Shown piece after piece: positions 12,511 through 23,695 of a stretch of 64,000 nt of DNA. The stretch lies in contig JADWOT020000007.1 of assembly GCA_036345935.2 (NCBI GenBank), positions 1,766,971 to 1,830,970 on the forward strand, given 5' to 3'. A program made the translations under genes and the position numbers. The stretch is from Taenia hydatigena. Its lineage: Eukaryota > Platyhelminthes > Cestoda > Cyclophyllidea > Taeniidae. How positions within the stretch are numbered: position 1 is the stretch's first letter; the number at the start of each line of letters is the position of its first letter. The notes under the pieces were generated by a model. The model did no database searches. It saw nothing but the letters and a program-made list of their open reading frames with translations, and was not told where the DNA came from.

Positions 12511-13194
12511 TGGTAGTCGGTGTATTGGTTATCACCAGCGCCTGTGTTGATGCTGGAAGGTTGGCAGTTGCTATCGGTGGCTGGGTTGCAAGGAGTGTCA
12601 CTGGAGTCTGTGTTTTAATTGCATCATTGCTTGCCGATTTCAATGGTTGCGTTGTATTGGGCGTCAGAGAAACCCGTGGTGAAGCTGTGCCATTGGCGGA
12701 CATCGGGGCCGGTTCCGTTGCATCTTGCATTAATAAAGTTTGCTTTAATACCGTGGTTTTAGCAGACGGTAAAGGTGGTTCCAAGGCGTTGATTTTCACT
12801 GAAGCCTGTGCAGATGTTGGCAGATCGTCAGATGGTGCTGATTTTGGAATTTGTAGGTCATTACCAGAGCATTTTTGACATTGGTAGTCAGCGAAGATGG
12901 CTTCAATGCACTTGACGTCGGTTGGGCCTGTGTTAACACCGTTGTATTGGTAGAGGATGACAAGGGTTCCGTTGTATTGAGCGTTCTTAGGGCCTCCGTT
13001 GATGCTGTGGTGGTAGCAGTAGTTTGGTGTCCAACCATTGCATTAGATGCTGCTAAATCTCGTAAAGGAAGCGTTCCCTCTACCATCTCTCCTAAAATCT
13101 TTACTTCCGCCATAATTTTTCTGTAAGAGGCGTCTTTATAGGCAAACATACCAAGGGTGAGTGTCAACACTCAAAAGGCTTTGAAAGTCTGCAT
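12491..13194 (-). pseudogene. Inactivated single-exon gene for a small secreted Thr/Ser-rich (mucin-like) protein
   Basis: Reading leftwards from ATG at 13194, the frame gives a signal-peptide-like start (MQTFKAF, then VLTLTLGMFAY) broken by TGA at codon 8 (13173-13171). A hydrophilic stretch of about 40 residues follows, then a Thr/Ser/Ala/Pro-rich tract (TTATTTASTEALRTLNTTE). A frameshift near 12850 is needed to continue into the second open segment, which has the same composition (NTTQPLKSASNDAIKTQTPV) and ends with TAG at 12491. A TATA box sits 45 bases upstream of the ATG. Short secreted, threonine-rich proteins are typical of O-glycosylated surface or mucin-like products, so that is the likely former role. 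With one stop and one frameshift it is probably dead, unless either lesion is a sequencing error. The plus-strand ORFs over the same interval are shadows. Confidence 0.5.
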
Positions 13195-13238
13195 AATGGT
13201 CCTGTGTTCTACATAGTCCTTTTAAGCCTCTGCTCACA

Positions 13239-13244
13239 TTTATA
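13239..13244 (-). promoter_or_regulatory. TATA box of the Thr/Ser-rich gene
   Basis: CTATAAATG reads on the minus strand about 45 bases before the ATG at 13194. This predicts transcription starting near 13211 and a short leader. It is the clearest core promoter in the window, next to a gene that now looks broken. Confidence 0.45.
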
Positions 13245-13369
13245 GCCTGAGCTAACGCGTAGGCGTCATTTATGCAGTCTCAAGATGGGACCGCTTTCTG
13301 ACTCACTTTATGGTTCACTAATATCCTACGTGCACACACGACTTTATCTTATATCAAACTTCGCGCGTA

Positions 13370-15960
13370 AATATAAATAAGGCAAGAACATGGCATTTTT
13401 CGCAAAATGGAAAGATTTCCACTTAAAGAACGGAAATGGCAGCAGCCTTGATTACAATTCGCAACCACTAGAAAGAAATATTTGCTTTCGCAACTTACGT
13501 AAGCCCCACCTTGCTCTGCAGCCTCAAGGACACAGAGTACTGTGCCACGCTTTCTATTTAAACCAGTTGTTCCGCCTAAATACTTAGAAACTTCCCATCG
13601 CCCGCCTTTCATGTTGCTTAATGCTGTTTTACCCATATTCTTGGTTTGCAATGCGCATTGAGAAACGCATAGATCACAACTGTGATGTTTAACTATGCTT
13701 TACTTATTCCCTTGGTGTACAATGCGCCTCGTGAAGCGCGGAAATTTTAACCGTTGGCCCACCACATTAGAGTCACTTAATCCCACGTGAAATTTGGTGC
13801 TACTCCACGGAGACGCAATGATCCACATAAAGCTGCTATCCAGAATCAATGCCCCACATTTACAATGGGAGAGGAAACGCCCTAGGGCGTGTTAAAATTA
13901 GCCTCAGTGTGAAATAATTGCACGTGGTAGACATTTTTCGGTTCTTCAGGCAATTTTTGTCATCGGAGATTCATGAAATTAGCCGCTTAAATTGATTGCT
14001 TAGTGCGAGATGGGGTTGCACTTGCGAATTTACCGCAGGACACGTAGACGATGCATTAGAAAATTGAGTTGGCTGTGCAAAGATTGGGACTGTAATAGTG
14101 CGCTTGGTCATTTTTTGCTAAGGAGAGACCGATCGCTTTGTGCAATTTTGGGCTGGCTAAACTTTAAAAAAAATGGGCAAGTAACTGAGAAGTAGACTAA
14201 ATTTATCAAATCACATAAGGCGTTGCCTGAATTCACACGTAATTTACAAAATAAATGTAGATATGTGAGCATGTGGAAGTTGTCGCAACCAACATCGAAG
14301 GTGTGGGAGTAGGTCATTTTGCTTTCTGGTATCTACCTCCACCTTTACTCTATTACCATTCAACATTGTCATGATGTTTGCCGAGTCCCATCCAAAGCTT
14401 TTTTAGATTGAGTCGTCGTTTTGCATTTATTCCAGAAAGCTACTTTGCACTATAGATCATTTCTTCGAGCATATTCTAAACCCTTATACACAGACACAGC
14501 AAAGTTCACTAAAATAGGGTAGAACCGACTCATTACATGATAGGGTTTGGCACATGGGAGAGAAATGCTCAGCACAGCACCTGAAAGTAGCATTCAAATG
14601 CAAATAATGCCCAGGAATGTAGGTATCTTCTGATGAAATTCAAATGGATTGATTTTGGATCATAAAGGTATTTTGAAGGCTGCGGACCCCATTGTCTTAT
14701 TCCATTCAGAGTATTGCTGCTAATTATAGATATTAAGCAGGTCCTAGGTTGGTAGAAGTAGTAGCCAATAAAGGTTGATAACGATTCGTACTCACGAAGC
14801 AAACCAAAGGAGTGTAAATTGTACAAGAGCATCCTTAAAATGCGAATCACCTATTGTGCGTTTCGGTTCACCTTCGATCGCATTTAGTCTGAGAAGGCAA
14901 AAGCTACAATTGCATTGATGAGAAGTAAACGCATCGAGTGCACGTGACCGGATTTTAAAGCTGCGCTAAATTTGCGCAATAAGGCGGTTAACATGGTCAG
15001 TAAAACCCATTCCTCGTTTGTAGCTACCACCAACCCCTTATTCAATTACAAAAATAGCAATGAAAGTGATAGCTGGAAACGTATGCTCCAAATATGGAAG
15101 GACAGTTTTGGCTTGACACGATCATATTGAGGCATTAATGACACGTTCAAAATAGAGTTTCATCTTAATTTCCAGTTGTCATTTACCATCTATTCAAGGA
15201 AGGCTAGATTAATCATATCCAAATGGACACCAATCAACTTAAAAGCTCGACGCAAGTCTCCTATTGGTTTTAGACTCTCATTCATCATGCGTGTTGTCCA
15301 TAAATGACATCCGTAGCCTGCAGGTCAGTCTTTCTCACAAAAATTTAGTCGTAATTATGCCATTTTTAATGTTCCCTACTAGTTCTTGTTTCCTGAGGTG
15401 CCCAAAGCTTGTAAATACATTAGTAGCCATTATTTTACAGCGGCGCCTTGCACTTGATCATCCTGATGGAATATTTCATCTCACCCCCTATGTCTTGCCT
15501 CCATGCTGACTATCGCACGTCTCAGCACCTGTTTCCGCCCCACAACTATTTCCTCAGCTAGCAATCGCTCCTAGTCTGTTTCTTCCATCGCCACTTTCAA
15601 AGTGCGGCTTATTTGGTTCGTATTCTCACTCATTATTACTGAGAATGGATAGAGCAATCGTCTTAATAACCGATGGACGGCTAGTTTTCGTACACTGAAG
15701 CGAGATCCTCTCCTCACTTTGTCCGTATAATGAGCACTTGAAATAGCTCTTGAATAGACTGACGCAAAATAGATGAATGTAGATGAGACTATGGACCATT
15801 TCCTGCAAATTACTTAAAGGAATCTGTTTGTGGGCATGTGTATCTGTGTGTCGGATGGTAAGTGGACTTCATGGCGGGTAAGCACGACCGTGTAATTAAA
15901 GTAGGAAGGTTAAGTAGGCGAACAGTAGATGGCGAATAATGACTGCGGTTCGCCTCGTGG
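13370..15960 (-). repeat. Dispersed repeat R2, inverted copy B
   Basis: Reverse-complemented, this stretch follows R2 copy A from about 8830 to 11230. The best matches are 15425-15745 with 9020-9335, 14880-15020 with 9740-9930, 14030-14290 with 10440-10600, and 13490-13920 with 10830-11220. The interval 14330-14880 matches poorly and may hold an insertion. Copies A and B face each other, with the Thr/Ser-rich pseudogene between them. Confidence 0.7.
15150..15350 (+). repeat. R2 fragment E in the opposite orientation to copy B
   Basis: This stretch resembles 11590-11760 of copy A in direct orientation, for example CACCAATCAACTTAAAAGCT here against CACCATTCAGCTTAAAAGAT. It is embedded in inverted copy B, so the array has been rearranged more than once. 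Confidence 0.45.
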
Positions 15961-16022
15961 TTGCAATCGCAGATGAACAGCCCGTTTTTCTCATGTTGGG
16001 GTACGCGTGTGACCCAAGCCAT
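15626..16022 (-). CDS. R2-borne ORFs in inverted copy B
   Basis: Two adjacent minus-strand frames are open: 15810-16022 from an ATG (starts MAWVTRVPQHEK, contains SPSTVRLLNLPTLI) and 15626-15808 (contains SYFKCSLYGQSEE and CTKTSRPSVIKT). Their order and residues parallel the single 8803-9153 frame of copy A, with a frame change and stop between them here. I read them as two pieces of one decayed coding region. Confidence 0.3.
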
Positions 16023-16291
16023 AAAAATCTGAATAAAGTTGAAACAACAAAATAACTATCAATCTACGAAACCAAGATCAGCGATTATTAGGTGGCGAAG
16101 GCTACGCAGTAAGTTGAAGGAATAAGTTGATGCATGAATATTTGGGTTTAGTTTGAGGTGTTGTGAATGCTCGAGCATGTGCAGAGCATAAATTTAGCAC
16201 ATTTGTTTGACGCTGCTTTATTCCTGCCTGCCAAAGTAATAAAGAATCCATTATAAACTGTCACCTTATTGGTTTTCGCCCTCGTTCTAAG

Positions 16292-16446
16292 TAATGCTTA
16301 CGTAGAGCTGAGAGACTGCGTGGTTTGTAAAGTGCCTTCAATTCAACGCAAGCCATTGTCAGTATTGGAAGCCGACTATCCTTTGAGCTACTCTGCAAGA
16401 AGGAATAGCGATTTCCTCGTAGCACTGATCGGCTCTCTGGCGAAAA
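16292..16446 (+). CDS. Probable internal exon, unknown protein
   Basis: A good acceptor (TTTTCGCCCTCGTTCTAAG) precedes 51 uninterrupted codons containing the peptides YVELRDCVVCKVPS and DFLVALIGSLAK. A donor AAAA|GTAAAT closes it. It starts needing one base and ends in phase 1. The following 16675-16899 frame opens in phase 0, so the two do not join directly. No domain is recognised. Confidence 0.35.
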
Positions 16447-16674
16447 GTAAATGATGATTACCCCACCCTCTCCACTGTGCATACAGCGTTGGAGCGTAGT
16501 CACCGCTCACATTGCTATCCTCATAAAAAATCTTATATAGGTGTCGCGTTCTTCACTTTTGGGCCTCTTGCATGTTGTTTGCTCTTTGTTGCAGAGTTAA
16601 GCCCTGTAAATGTGACATTTTCGTAATGAGCCGACACCAGCCTGCTAAAATGGCCTCACACAGCAAGGATTTAC

Positions 16675-16899
16675 ATGCAAAGTCTGCAGACACAAAAGTC
16701 CATTTTGAAAGATGTAGATGGATCCATCCGCGTGCATTATAGCTCTGCTACAGAAAATAGGTTGCTATGCGTTCATGCAAAAGTGGCACACTTAGTGCAC
16801 TGTGTTTGTTGGCAAGAGAGCCGGGTGTTCTACTACCATGAGACGTCTTTAAAGGAGTGCAGTTTCGCATTGAGAGCAATAAAATTGGCCCAGACCTGA
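16675..16899 (+). CDS. Possible exon or short ORF
   Basis: An acceptor-like GTCTGCAG at about 16691 leads into a frame containing DVDGSIRVHYSSATENRLL and VFYYHETSLKECSFALRAI, ending in TGA. An AATAAA lies inside the last codons at 16879. The composition looks protein-like, but no partner exon was established. Confidence 0.25.
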   Translation: MQSLQTQKSILKDVDGSIRVHYSSATENRLLCVHAKVAHLVHCVCWQESRVFYYHETSLKECSFALRAIKLAQT

Positions 16900-17324
16900 A
16901 GAATTGACGCCACCACCATCGGCAGCATCACCAGCCACTAACCAGCACATATTGCTCATGTGTACAATCTATGCTACTTCTCTTCTTCCTTTCGCACATC
17001 ACCCATTACATCATCTCGAATACGTCGAACATTTCAGCACCTTTTTCATAAATGCCAATACGGTTTGCATCAACACACTTTCCTCCCTCCAGTTGTTACT
17101 ATTTGTGTAATTTGCAAGCCCTCTGTACCGCAACATTGATAGGATTGGCTATCTTAAGTAGTCATATCCAAAATAGTCAGCCTGACACGTAGGACAGGAA
17201 ATCAGTGTAGTGATTACAGTCTCTTTTCTCCCCTGCAGCTGCTGTATAGGCCAAATCCTTTTGATATCTATGCGAGAATTTTCACTTAGTACGAGGAAAT
17301 AAATGCGCAGGATAATCCATGCAC
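16900..17324. other. Non-coding stretch with one low-complexity frame
   Basis: A plus-strand frame at 16904-17110 is rich in His, Pro and Ser and looks like chance. Nothing else was recognised. Confidence 0.3.
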
Positions 17325-17341
17325 ATATATATATATATATA
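17325..17341. repeat. (AT)8 microsatellite
   Basis: An uninterrupted AT dinucleotide run of 17 bases. Confidence 0.9.
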
Positions 17342-17869
17342 AATGTGTCGCCAGCGTTATATCTGGCTTAGTCTGACATTCTCTGGCACTAAAAGTCGGA
17401 GTAAAATCACAAAGCTATTTCGTCATGAATGCCAAATCGAACGCAGCTTCTGACAGGATAGCATTTGCAAGAGATGCTCGAGAGCTCGTTCCAGAAAAGC
17501 TTGCGAGGTTGCGATCGGTAGATTGCAAGCAGTAGCAAAGTTTTAAAGCACTGCTTAGGTGACATCACGGTATGGGGATTAACGTTTCATTACGAATAGA
17601 TCCTTGTGAGCGACCATTTCCATTTGTGCAAAAGCCAAATCAAGCAGTCACCTGTCACATCAACTGACACTTGGCTGTGTCATACATCTGTGCAGACTCA
17701 ACTATTAGACAGAAATCGAGGTGTGACACGAAGGCGTTGGGACGAATGCTACTTAATGCTTGAAATGGGAATCGAAAAATGCACGACATCAGCAGAAGTG
17801 AGGCAATGATGCCTACTGTTCCAGCCCTCTATTGATCCACAATTTGCGATTTGGTCATAACATACGTGG
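17342..17869. other. Spacer before R2 copy C
   Basis: A 67-codon plus-strand frame (17606-17809) has no splice or homology support. Weak resemblance of 17400-17500 to the 9300 region of R2 could not be confirmed by eye. Confidence 0.3.
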
Positions 17870-19700
17870 CGCATAACCAAGCACTGCGATTAACTGAGTT
17901 ATAACGCCCTCATCTTATAATCGACACTGTGTACGGTGCGATAAACTTTTTATGGCAAAAGCCATCTACTTTTGATAAACTTCAGCCAGGTTAGGAATGT
18001 AAGGATGCTGCGTATTTTATCGCATCCAGTCACAACAGGCACCCTTCATCTCGAAAAAAGTTGCATCATAGTATAAATCTGCTCTTTTATACCTAAAAGC
18101 ATACGTTTTGCGATATTATTATTGTCATGTTCACCGATATTTAGTCAAATAGGGGACTGTTCGTAAATATAAAAGACGGACAAATTTTATTGGCTATGTT
18201 GTTTGCCTTACTGTGCACGTAATCGATGCGTTTATCTCTGACCAATACAAATGAACCCTTTACTTTCTCAGACCGAATGCATTAGAACGCCAACCGAAAA
18301 GCGCGGTAGGTGATTCGTGTTTTAAAGTTGTTCTTGCTGACTTTGCACGCCTTTACTTTGCTCTGTGAATGCAAATTGCATTATTAAGCTATTGGTCGCT
18401 ACTACCGCTACCAATCCGAAAACTGCTTTGAAATTTATCTGCTGTAAAAAATGCAGAAGAATAGAACAAGGCAGGGTGGTTTGCAGCCTTCAAAAGACTT
18501 TTGTGATGTAAAATCAATCCAGCTCACTTTCTTATGGAATCTTACATTCATGAACATTGCTTTGTGCCTGAACGTTACACCGAGGAGTTGTGTTTAAGAA
18601 TTCTCTCCCCTTGTGCCAATTTCTATTATGCTCTGAGTTAGTTCGACTCTATTTTACGGAACTTTGCAATGTCTGCTTAAGAATTTGAAAGCTGCTCAAG
18701 GAACTTATCTTTTGGGCAAAGCAGTTTCCAGACATAAATTCCAAACGACGGTTTATTTTAAAAGACCTTCGAAACGCCTTGAATGGAGCTTGGCAGGCAA
18801 AATGATGGTGCAAACGGTAATGCAGAAAAGATAAAGGTACACTCCAGAAAAAAAGAATGCTTTATTTCCATTACTTCGTGGTGCATTGCGACAGCTTTCA
18901 CACATTCAAAGCAAAGCGTTCGGTTTTGTTCTGCAGATCACAAGTAAATATATCGACTACGCTGTATGCACTTTTAAATTTTATCTACTTATCAATGAGT
19001 AGCCAAATTAAACAAAGCTTGGCTGATTCGAAATCGCACAAATTGACCGTTTTTCCTTTGGTTTGAAATGATCCATTACACAAGCAAAGCCTCAGCCTTT
19101 GTGTAATTAGCTCAAAAACTCATCGCTCGTCCACATGTTCTACACCAAACTTGCAAGTAACATCCCATCCCACGCTACCCTGTCGATTCAAACATCTATT
19201 CTCCTGATTTTCCAGTAGAAAAATATTGCTTTGAGAAACGATTTGGTCCAAACTACGTGTGACTACTTTTACAAGCAATATTATTGGTTGGCGCAACAGC
19301 ATGAAATGTTAGCTTTGAAAACGCTTAAAAACTTCTTACACTGAGGTCTAGTTCGACGCGCCCCTAGTGCATTGCCTTTCGCGTATTGCAAATGCAGGGC
19401 ATCGATTCTGGACTGTTCTGTCTTGATGGCATAAGACCAAGTTCCTCATAGGGTTCGATGACTATTGTAACGCGCCAACAATTGTGATTATTTTTGTTTC
19501 ACTATGTGTATTACAAAACAAGAAGATAGGCTAAACATCATTAGCCACTGCTTAGAAATTGTGGCCCAAATTCTTTAAGTATTGATGTAAAACAAGTGGT
19601 CCAAACAGAAAACATGGCACAGTTCTCAAGGTACTTGAGGTCGCAGACCAGGATGCAGCTTACATAAGTTGCAAAACAACTGGTGTATACCACTTAAGGA
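17870..19700 (+). repeat. Dispersed repeat R2, direct copy C
   Basis: It follows copy A from about 9500 to 11210 in the same orientation. Clear matches include TGAATGCAAATTG (18366 versus 9999), TGTAATGTAAAATCAGTCC-like sequence (18500 versus 10133), and GCATGAAATGTTAGCTTTG at 19300 versus 10806. It ends near 19700 in a remnant of ORF B. Confidence 0.75.
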
Positions 19701-20706
19701 CAACAGAATAGTAATAGTTGAGGTGCGTCACTCGGTAGATGACGTCAGATTGGTCCCTATTCAAAGTACAAGTGTTGCTACCTGTTGGCACTTTTAAATG
19801 GTCTAGTGAAATGCCAGAAGTTATGGTCTACGGTGAATTGGTCCGCAGTTACTGGAAAGATTAGCATTTAGAGTGCTGTTTATGAAGCTGTATCAGTAGT
19901 ATTTTGTAGAATAAGCGGTAGCGCCTAAGTTTCAATCAGGTTTGATGCTACTGATGTCGATCTGCGTGCGTTTTTGGGTCTTGCTATTGGACTCTGTGGA
20001 CGACAAAACTGGTAAGCTGGATGTTGTGCGAGAGATTGTCGACTGCTAAAGTCGATCAAATTCAGATAAATGAAATGTTTTCGTAGTTTAGATTCTGTGG
20101 TAGCTGTATTTGACTGCAATTTTTTGGGCTTTTAGGGAATCTGAGATTGTGAAATCATTGTTAAGCCTCCACGCGGTTGCTTGAAAAATGATTCGGTTGC
20201 TTCATGTTTTCCAATGCACACGAAGCGATTGCGATAAGCGTATTGTCGGGTTGCTAAAATTGGTTGGGGTCGTCATGTGCACACGGTGTGGGATAGATGC
20301 ATTAGTTGCTTTCTGACAGGTAGTGATTTCGATGGTTGATTGCCCGGCAGAAAATGTGGCCATGCAATTGTTATATAATATTTGAACATTATGAATAATG
20401 CTGGCGTTAGGGCTGCAGCTATCCTATCGGCGTCACCATGTTGTAGCACAGACACAAATTTGTGCGTGGGGTTCATTCAAGCGGAGCATGTCGAGCTCAT
20501 CTATCCTCTCGCAATGGCCATGAGCACCTACTGCTGTTGCTTATTCTACCTTAGTCTTCGGACGTGTGTGTACGTCTGACTTAACTAAGTGTTTTATATA
20601 AAAGGCATGTGTCCATTTCGAAGGTGATTGTTTTGCAATTTCTCATTCCGTCTTTCATGTGCTGGCCCCACTAAATTTTTTCAGCCTTTCGGTGGTACTA
20701 GGACAG
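19701..20706. other. Stretch without a supported gene
   Basis: Several 60-65 codon frames occur on both strands, but none has paired splice sites. A frame near 19690-19790 (+) reads RIVIVEVRHSVDDVRLVPIQ and then stops; it may be an exon remnant next to R2 copy C. Confidence 0.3.
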
Positions 20707-20971
20707 CCGTGCTTTGCTCCATGCTGTGACCGTTGCAATTGGCTTCATTTTTGTTAGAATTCGAATCAATGAAACACCAAGCAATCAAGTGATCACAGTA
20801 AATGTCATGTGGGAAGGCAAACCGATGACAAAATTAAAAGTGCCAGTGAATTCCCTTCCTTCCCCAGCCTCATTAATTTCATTCACAAGATACTTGCTAC
20901 TGAGAAGAATTAAGCAATACGAATGTAGGATTGCAAATAATAGGCGAATTGTGGAGGGGGGGGGTTCGTAG
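20707..20971 (+). CDS. Possible exon of a membrane or secreted protein
   Basis: After an acceptor-like CTAGGACAG, preceded by a run of T, the frame reads a hydrophobic stretch (HAVTVAIGFIFVRI) and then NQVITVNVMWEGKPM, and ends in TAG just after a run of nine G (20956-20964). The minus strand also has a 120-codon frame (20785-21147), so the coding strand is uncertain. No domain is recognised. Confidence 0.25.
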
Positions 20972-22544
20972 TTGGTTTTCATAATCACTGCAGTCTCATA
21001 GGTATTTAAGAATCTGAATTTTTTTCCATAACCACCGCTTATGGATCCACTGTTTGCAGACTTTGAAGAAACGGCAGCGTTATTTCTACAAATAATGACA
21101 GGACTGCCAGAAGGTATTAATTTTGTTTTGACGAAAGATACGCTCATTTGCTAAGCAAACGTCCCTCCATTTGCCTATTTTCCATTATAAGAGAGGTCGA
21201 AAATAGTCGCATTTCGGAATTCGTGAACGCAGTCACTTAAAGGCGCAAACTGAAAGGCAATGGATGATGTGTGTGACGCCAGTGGCCCTGACTGCTAGAG
21301 CCCTTGAGTACATTGGGAGGTGCTCAAATTAATGTCCATGCACTAATTGACACCATATGGCACTAATTGGAGAAATCCACTCTGGTATATTATGCCAATT
21401 TAGCAATTCAATGAGCGAGACCATGAAATATTCAATGGCATAGTGAAGGTGCTCCATTCAACATAAGGTTTGCATTTTCTGCCGTTTTTCGCCCAAAAGA
21501 TGTATTTGAACAAGCATGTACAGCACGGAACTATTGGCCTGTTAGCATTTACCCGTTAAGTTTATCCATCTATCGCGTCAAAATCCGACCTAAGTCGGTC
21601 CATTTCCACCAATAGTGTTTACTTGTTGATTTATTCAAAAATGAATCTAAAAGACAACTTCGAAAACGCTTGAGCTTATAATCCAAGCCTCCTATCAAAT
21701 ATCCTATAATAAATGCAAACCGACTCTTACCATTTGCAGCAGCTCTAAAAGCGGACCATATTACTGTTACTTCGGCAATGCAACAACCGGCTAAAACTGG
21801 TGGGAAATGTCATAGCATGGATACATCAACCAACGCTTTATGAAAATCAATTTAAGCAGGAGCACGAGAACTGTATCTGAAAGCAACAACTACTTTGGAC
21901 GCAAACGCAACAATCGCGTGCTGCTGTTTATGACAACCATTTGCCTTAACATCTGCACTTGTATCACCTCTTTTGGCTGAGGGGACATTCAATCCCAAAA
22001 AGTGCGCATTTTGACGTTATGAAAGTTTTTATTCAAGCGGCTATTTCCGCTAAACATTCTTGCAACCAACTCTTGCCCGAGCGGTTATTCCTCATCTCCT
22101 GATTATGGAATTAATCGCAAACAAAGGTTGCTAATAATCGATGGTTGACCTAGGTTAGTGTTGAGGCCACAGAGGCAGTGCTAACATTTTGAGATTTTGA
22201 GATTTGCTTGTAAATGCTAATTACATTATAATTTTGCTTGTATTTGTTCGTTTACTTGGTTTATTTGTCTGGCATAATCCAAAGAAGGATTTGTATCGGA
22301 AAGATATCCACTCATTTTAAAGTAACTTCGATGGGTCTGATAGTTGACGAAGTTAGCTGCAGCACCTCAACTGGATACTGTTTGTGCTATAAAATGTTTT
22401 TCTTCATTCATCGTTGCGATTTGATTAATCTTTTGGTAGAAGGCAGTCACCACTGGACATGGAGCTACAGATGTGGAAACTGCAACACTGCTTCCTATGG
22501 TGTCATTGCTTTTGTGACTTGATAGGCGATTGGTGCATTGTGTG
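20972..22544. other. About 1.5 kb without a supported gene
   Basis: A 94-codon plus-strand frame at 22238-22522 is Cys- and Phe-rich but lacks flanking splice sites or a repeat partner. Nothing else stands out. Confidence 0.35.
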
Positions 22545-22760
22545 CTGATTTACTCTAAATTGAACTGCGAGCGCATCCACTTCTGTCCACTGGTCATGAG
22601 TAGTAGGGTCAAGCCCGTATGGATTCATCCAGCCACTTCTGCTCAACCTTCTGTGGCATTGGGGCTTTGATGCTGTACGTCCACTTTAACAACAAGGAAT
22701 GTCCTTCCCAGTGAAAGGCGTAGAAACATATGTTGGTGGCGTCAGGCTCGGCAAAGCTAA
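22545..22760 (+). repeat. Dispersed repeat R3, copy 1
   Basis: It matches 58880-59045 in the same orientation. GCGCATCCACTTCTGTCCAC here corresponds to GCGCATCCATTTCTCTTTCA there, and both contain CTGCTCAACCTTCTGTGGCA. The overlap with the 22699 ORF suggests that the ORF's start lies in repeat sequence. Confidence 0.6.
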
Positions 22761-23100
22761 GCTAAAATGTGCTACAGCAGACTATTCGATGCCATGCAAA
22801 GGCGAATCAAGCTATATCGAGTCTTTGGGCATTGCGTCACGCTATTGTGGCTGGGAAGAACCCAATGAAGGTGTTGCAGTCAAGGTGGCATTCATTGCGA
22901 CCCATAAATTGTCTCAAGGTGGAATTTTCCCTTCAGCACCTTCGCCAATACGCCATCCCGAATTACAGTCTTTGTGTGTAAGGCTGCATTTAGAGATAGT
23001 CTTTTTACCGCCACAGACTTCACAGCAGTCACCTTGCCCTGTGACGGCGCAGAAAACAGACACTAGAAGGAAACTATTACCCCGCTTTTGGATACATTAG
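22699..23100 (+). CDS. 133-codon ORF starting at ATG, unknown
   Basis: The frame opens with ATG in repeat R3 and contains VETYVGGVRLGKAKLKCATA and SRYCGWEEPNEGVAVKV. Donor-like sites AAG|GTGGCA (about 22893) and GAAG|GTGTTG (about 22870) suggest the coding part may end there, with the rest being intron. An alternative acceptor is CCCAG at 22711. Length and composition suggest coding, but nothing identifies the product. Confidence 0.3.
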   Translation: MSFPVKGVETYVGGVRLGKAKLKCATADYSMPCKGESSYIESLGIASRYCGWEEPNEGVAVKVAFIATHKLSQGGIFPSAPSPIRHPELQSLCVRLHLEIVFLPPQTSQQSPCPVTAQKTDTRRKLLPRFWIH

Positions 23101-23392
23101 GTGTAGACAGATGGCTCGTTTTACCTTAACTTACTCACAGGCAAGCGGGTGCATGAATGAAGGAATTTCGCTCCAGGATTTCCACATAATGTTATCCACT
23201 GTGCCCTTATTTACTTAGTGCTGATAGCTTCATTTTTACTAAAACCAGTAGGGTCTCTTTGTTTTATTTTCTGTAGTCCTAAAGAAACACCTGGTTACAC
23301 AGGCTGTTGAAAACAGTCCAAATCATTCCCTGTCTGTTACAACGAGGTGAGTAAGAAGAAGATGGGATTTTACCCGAGCTTAACATTATCAG

Positions 23393-23695
23393 CCCCATTG
23401 CATTTACGATTCGCAAAAGTACTCCTTTTCGAAACACCTGTTCGACAATGATGCCAAACTATACAACTTGCGATTGGTGGCCTATTTTCCTAAATTCCTT
23501 GACAGCAAAGGTTTCCAATAGGATGCGGATAAAAGCAGCATTAAAGGTGCAATTAAAAAGATATCTGTGAAGTTTGGAAATGAGAACATACATGGATCGC
23601 AAGCAGTCGTGATTTTGAATGTGCAAATTAAAAATCAAGCAGGAGACGGGGGAGCATCGAAATTGTCTAATCATCTCGTTCTAAATTTTCCGTGA
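23393..23695 (+). pseudogene. Coding-like segment with one in-frame stop
   Basis: After the acceptor-like AACATTATCAG, a single frame runs 100 codons to TGA at 23693 with only one interruption, TAG at 23519-23521. The first half contains YSFSKHLFDNDAKLYNLRLV and the second IKKISVKFGNENI and QAVVILNVQIKN. A donor-like AAAG|GTTTCC lies 11 bases before the TAG, and the TAG itself could end an acceptor (CCAATAG). Eleven bases is too short for an intron, so the choices are a pseudogene, a sequence error, or two alternative exons. The alternating beta-like pattern suggests an extracellular domain. No family is recognised. Confidence 0.45.

Noticed and set aside
12504..13126. Two long plus-strand ORFs opposite the Thr/Ser-rich gene
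   Set aside because: They are shadows of the repetitive Thr/Ser-rich frame on the minus strand, which alone has a TATA box and a signal-peptide-like start.
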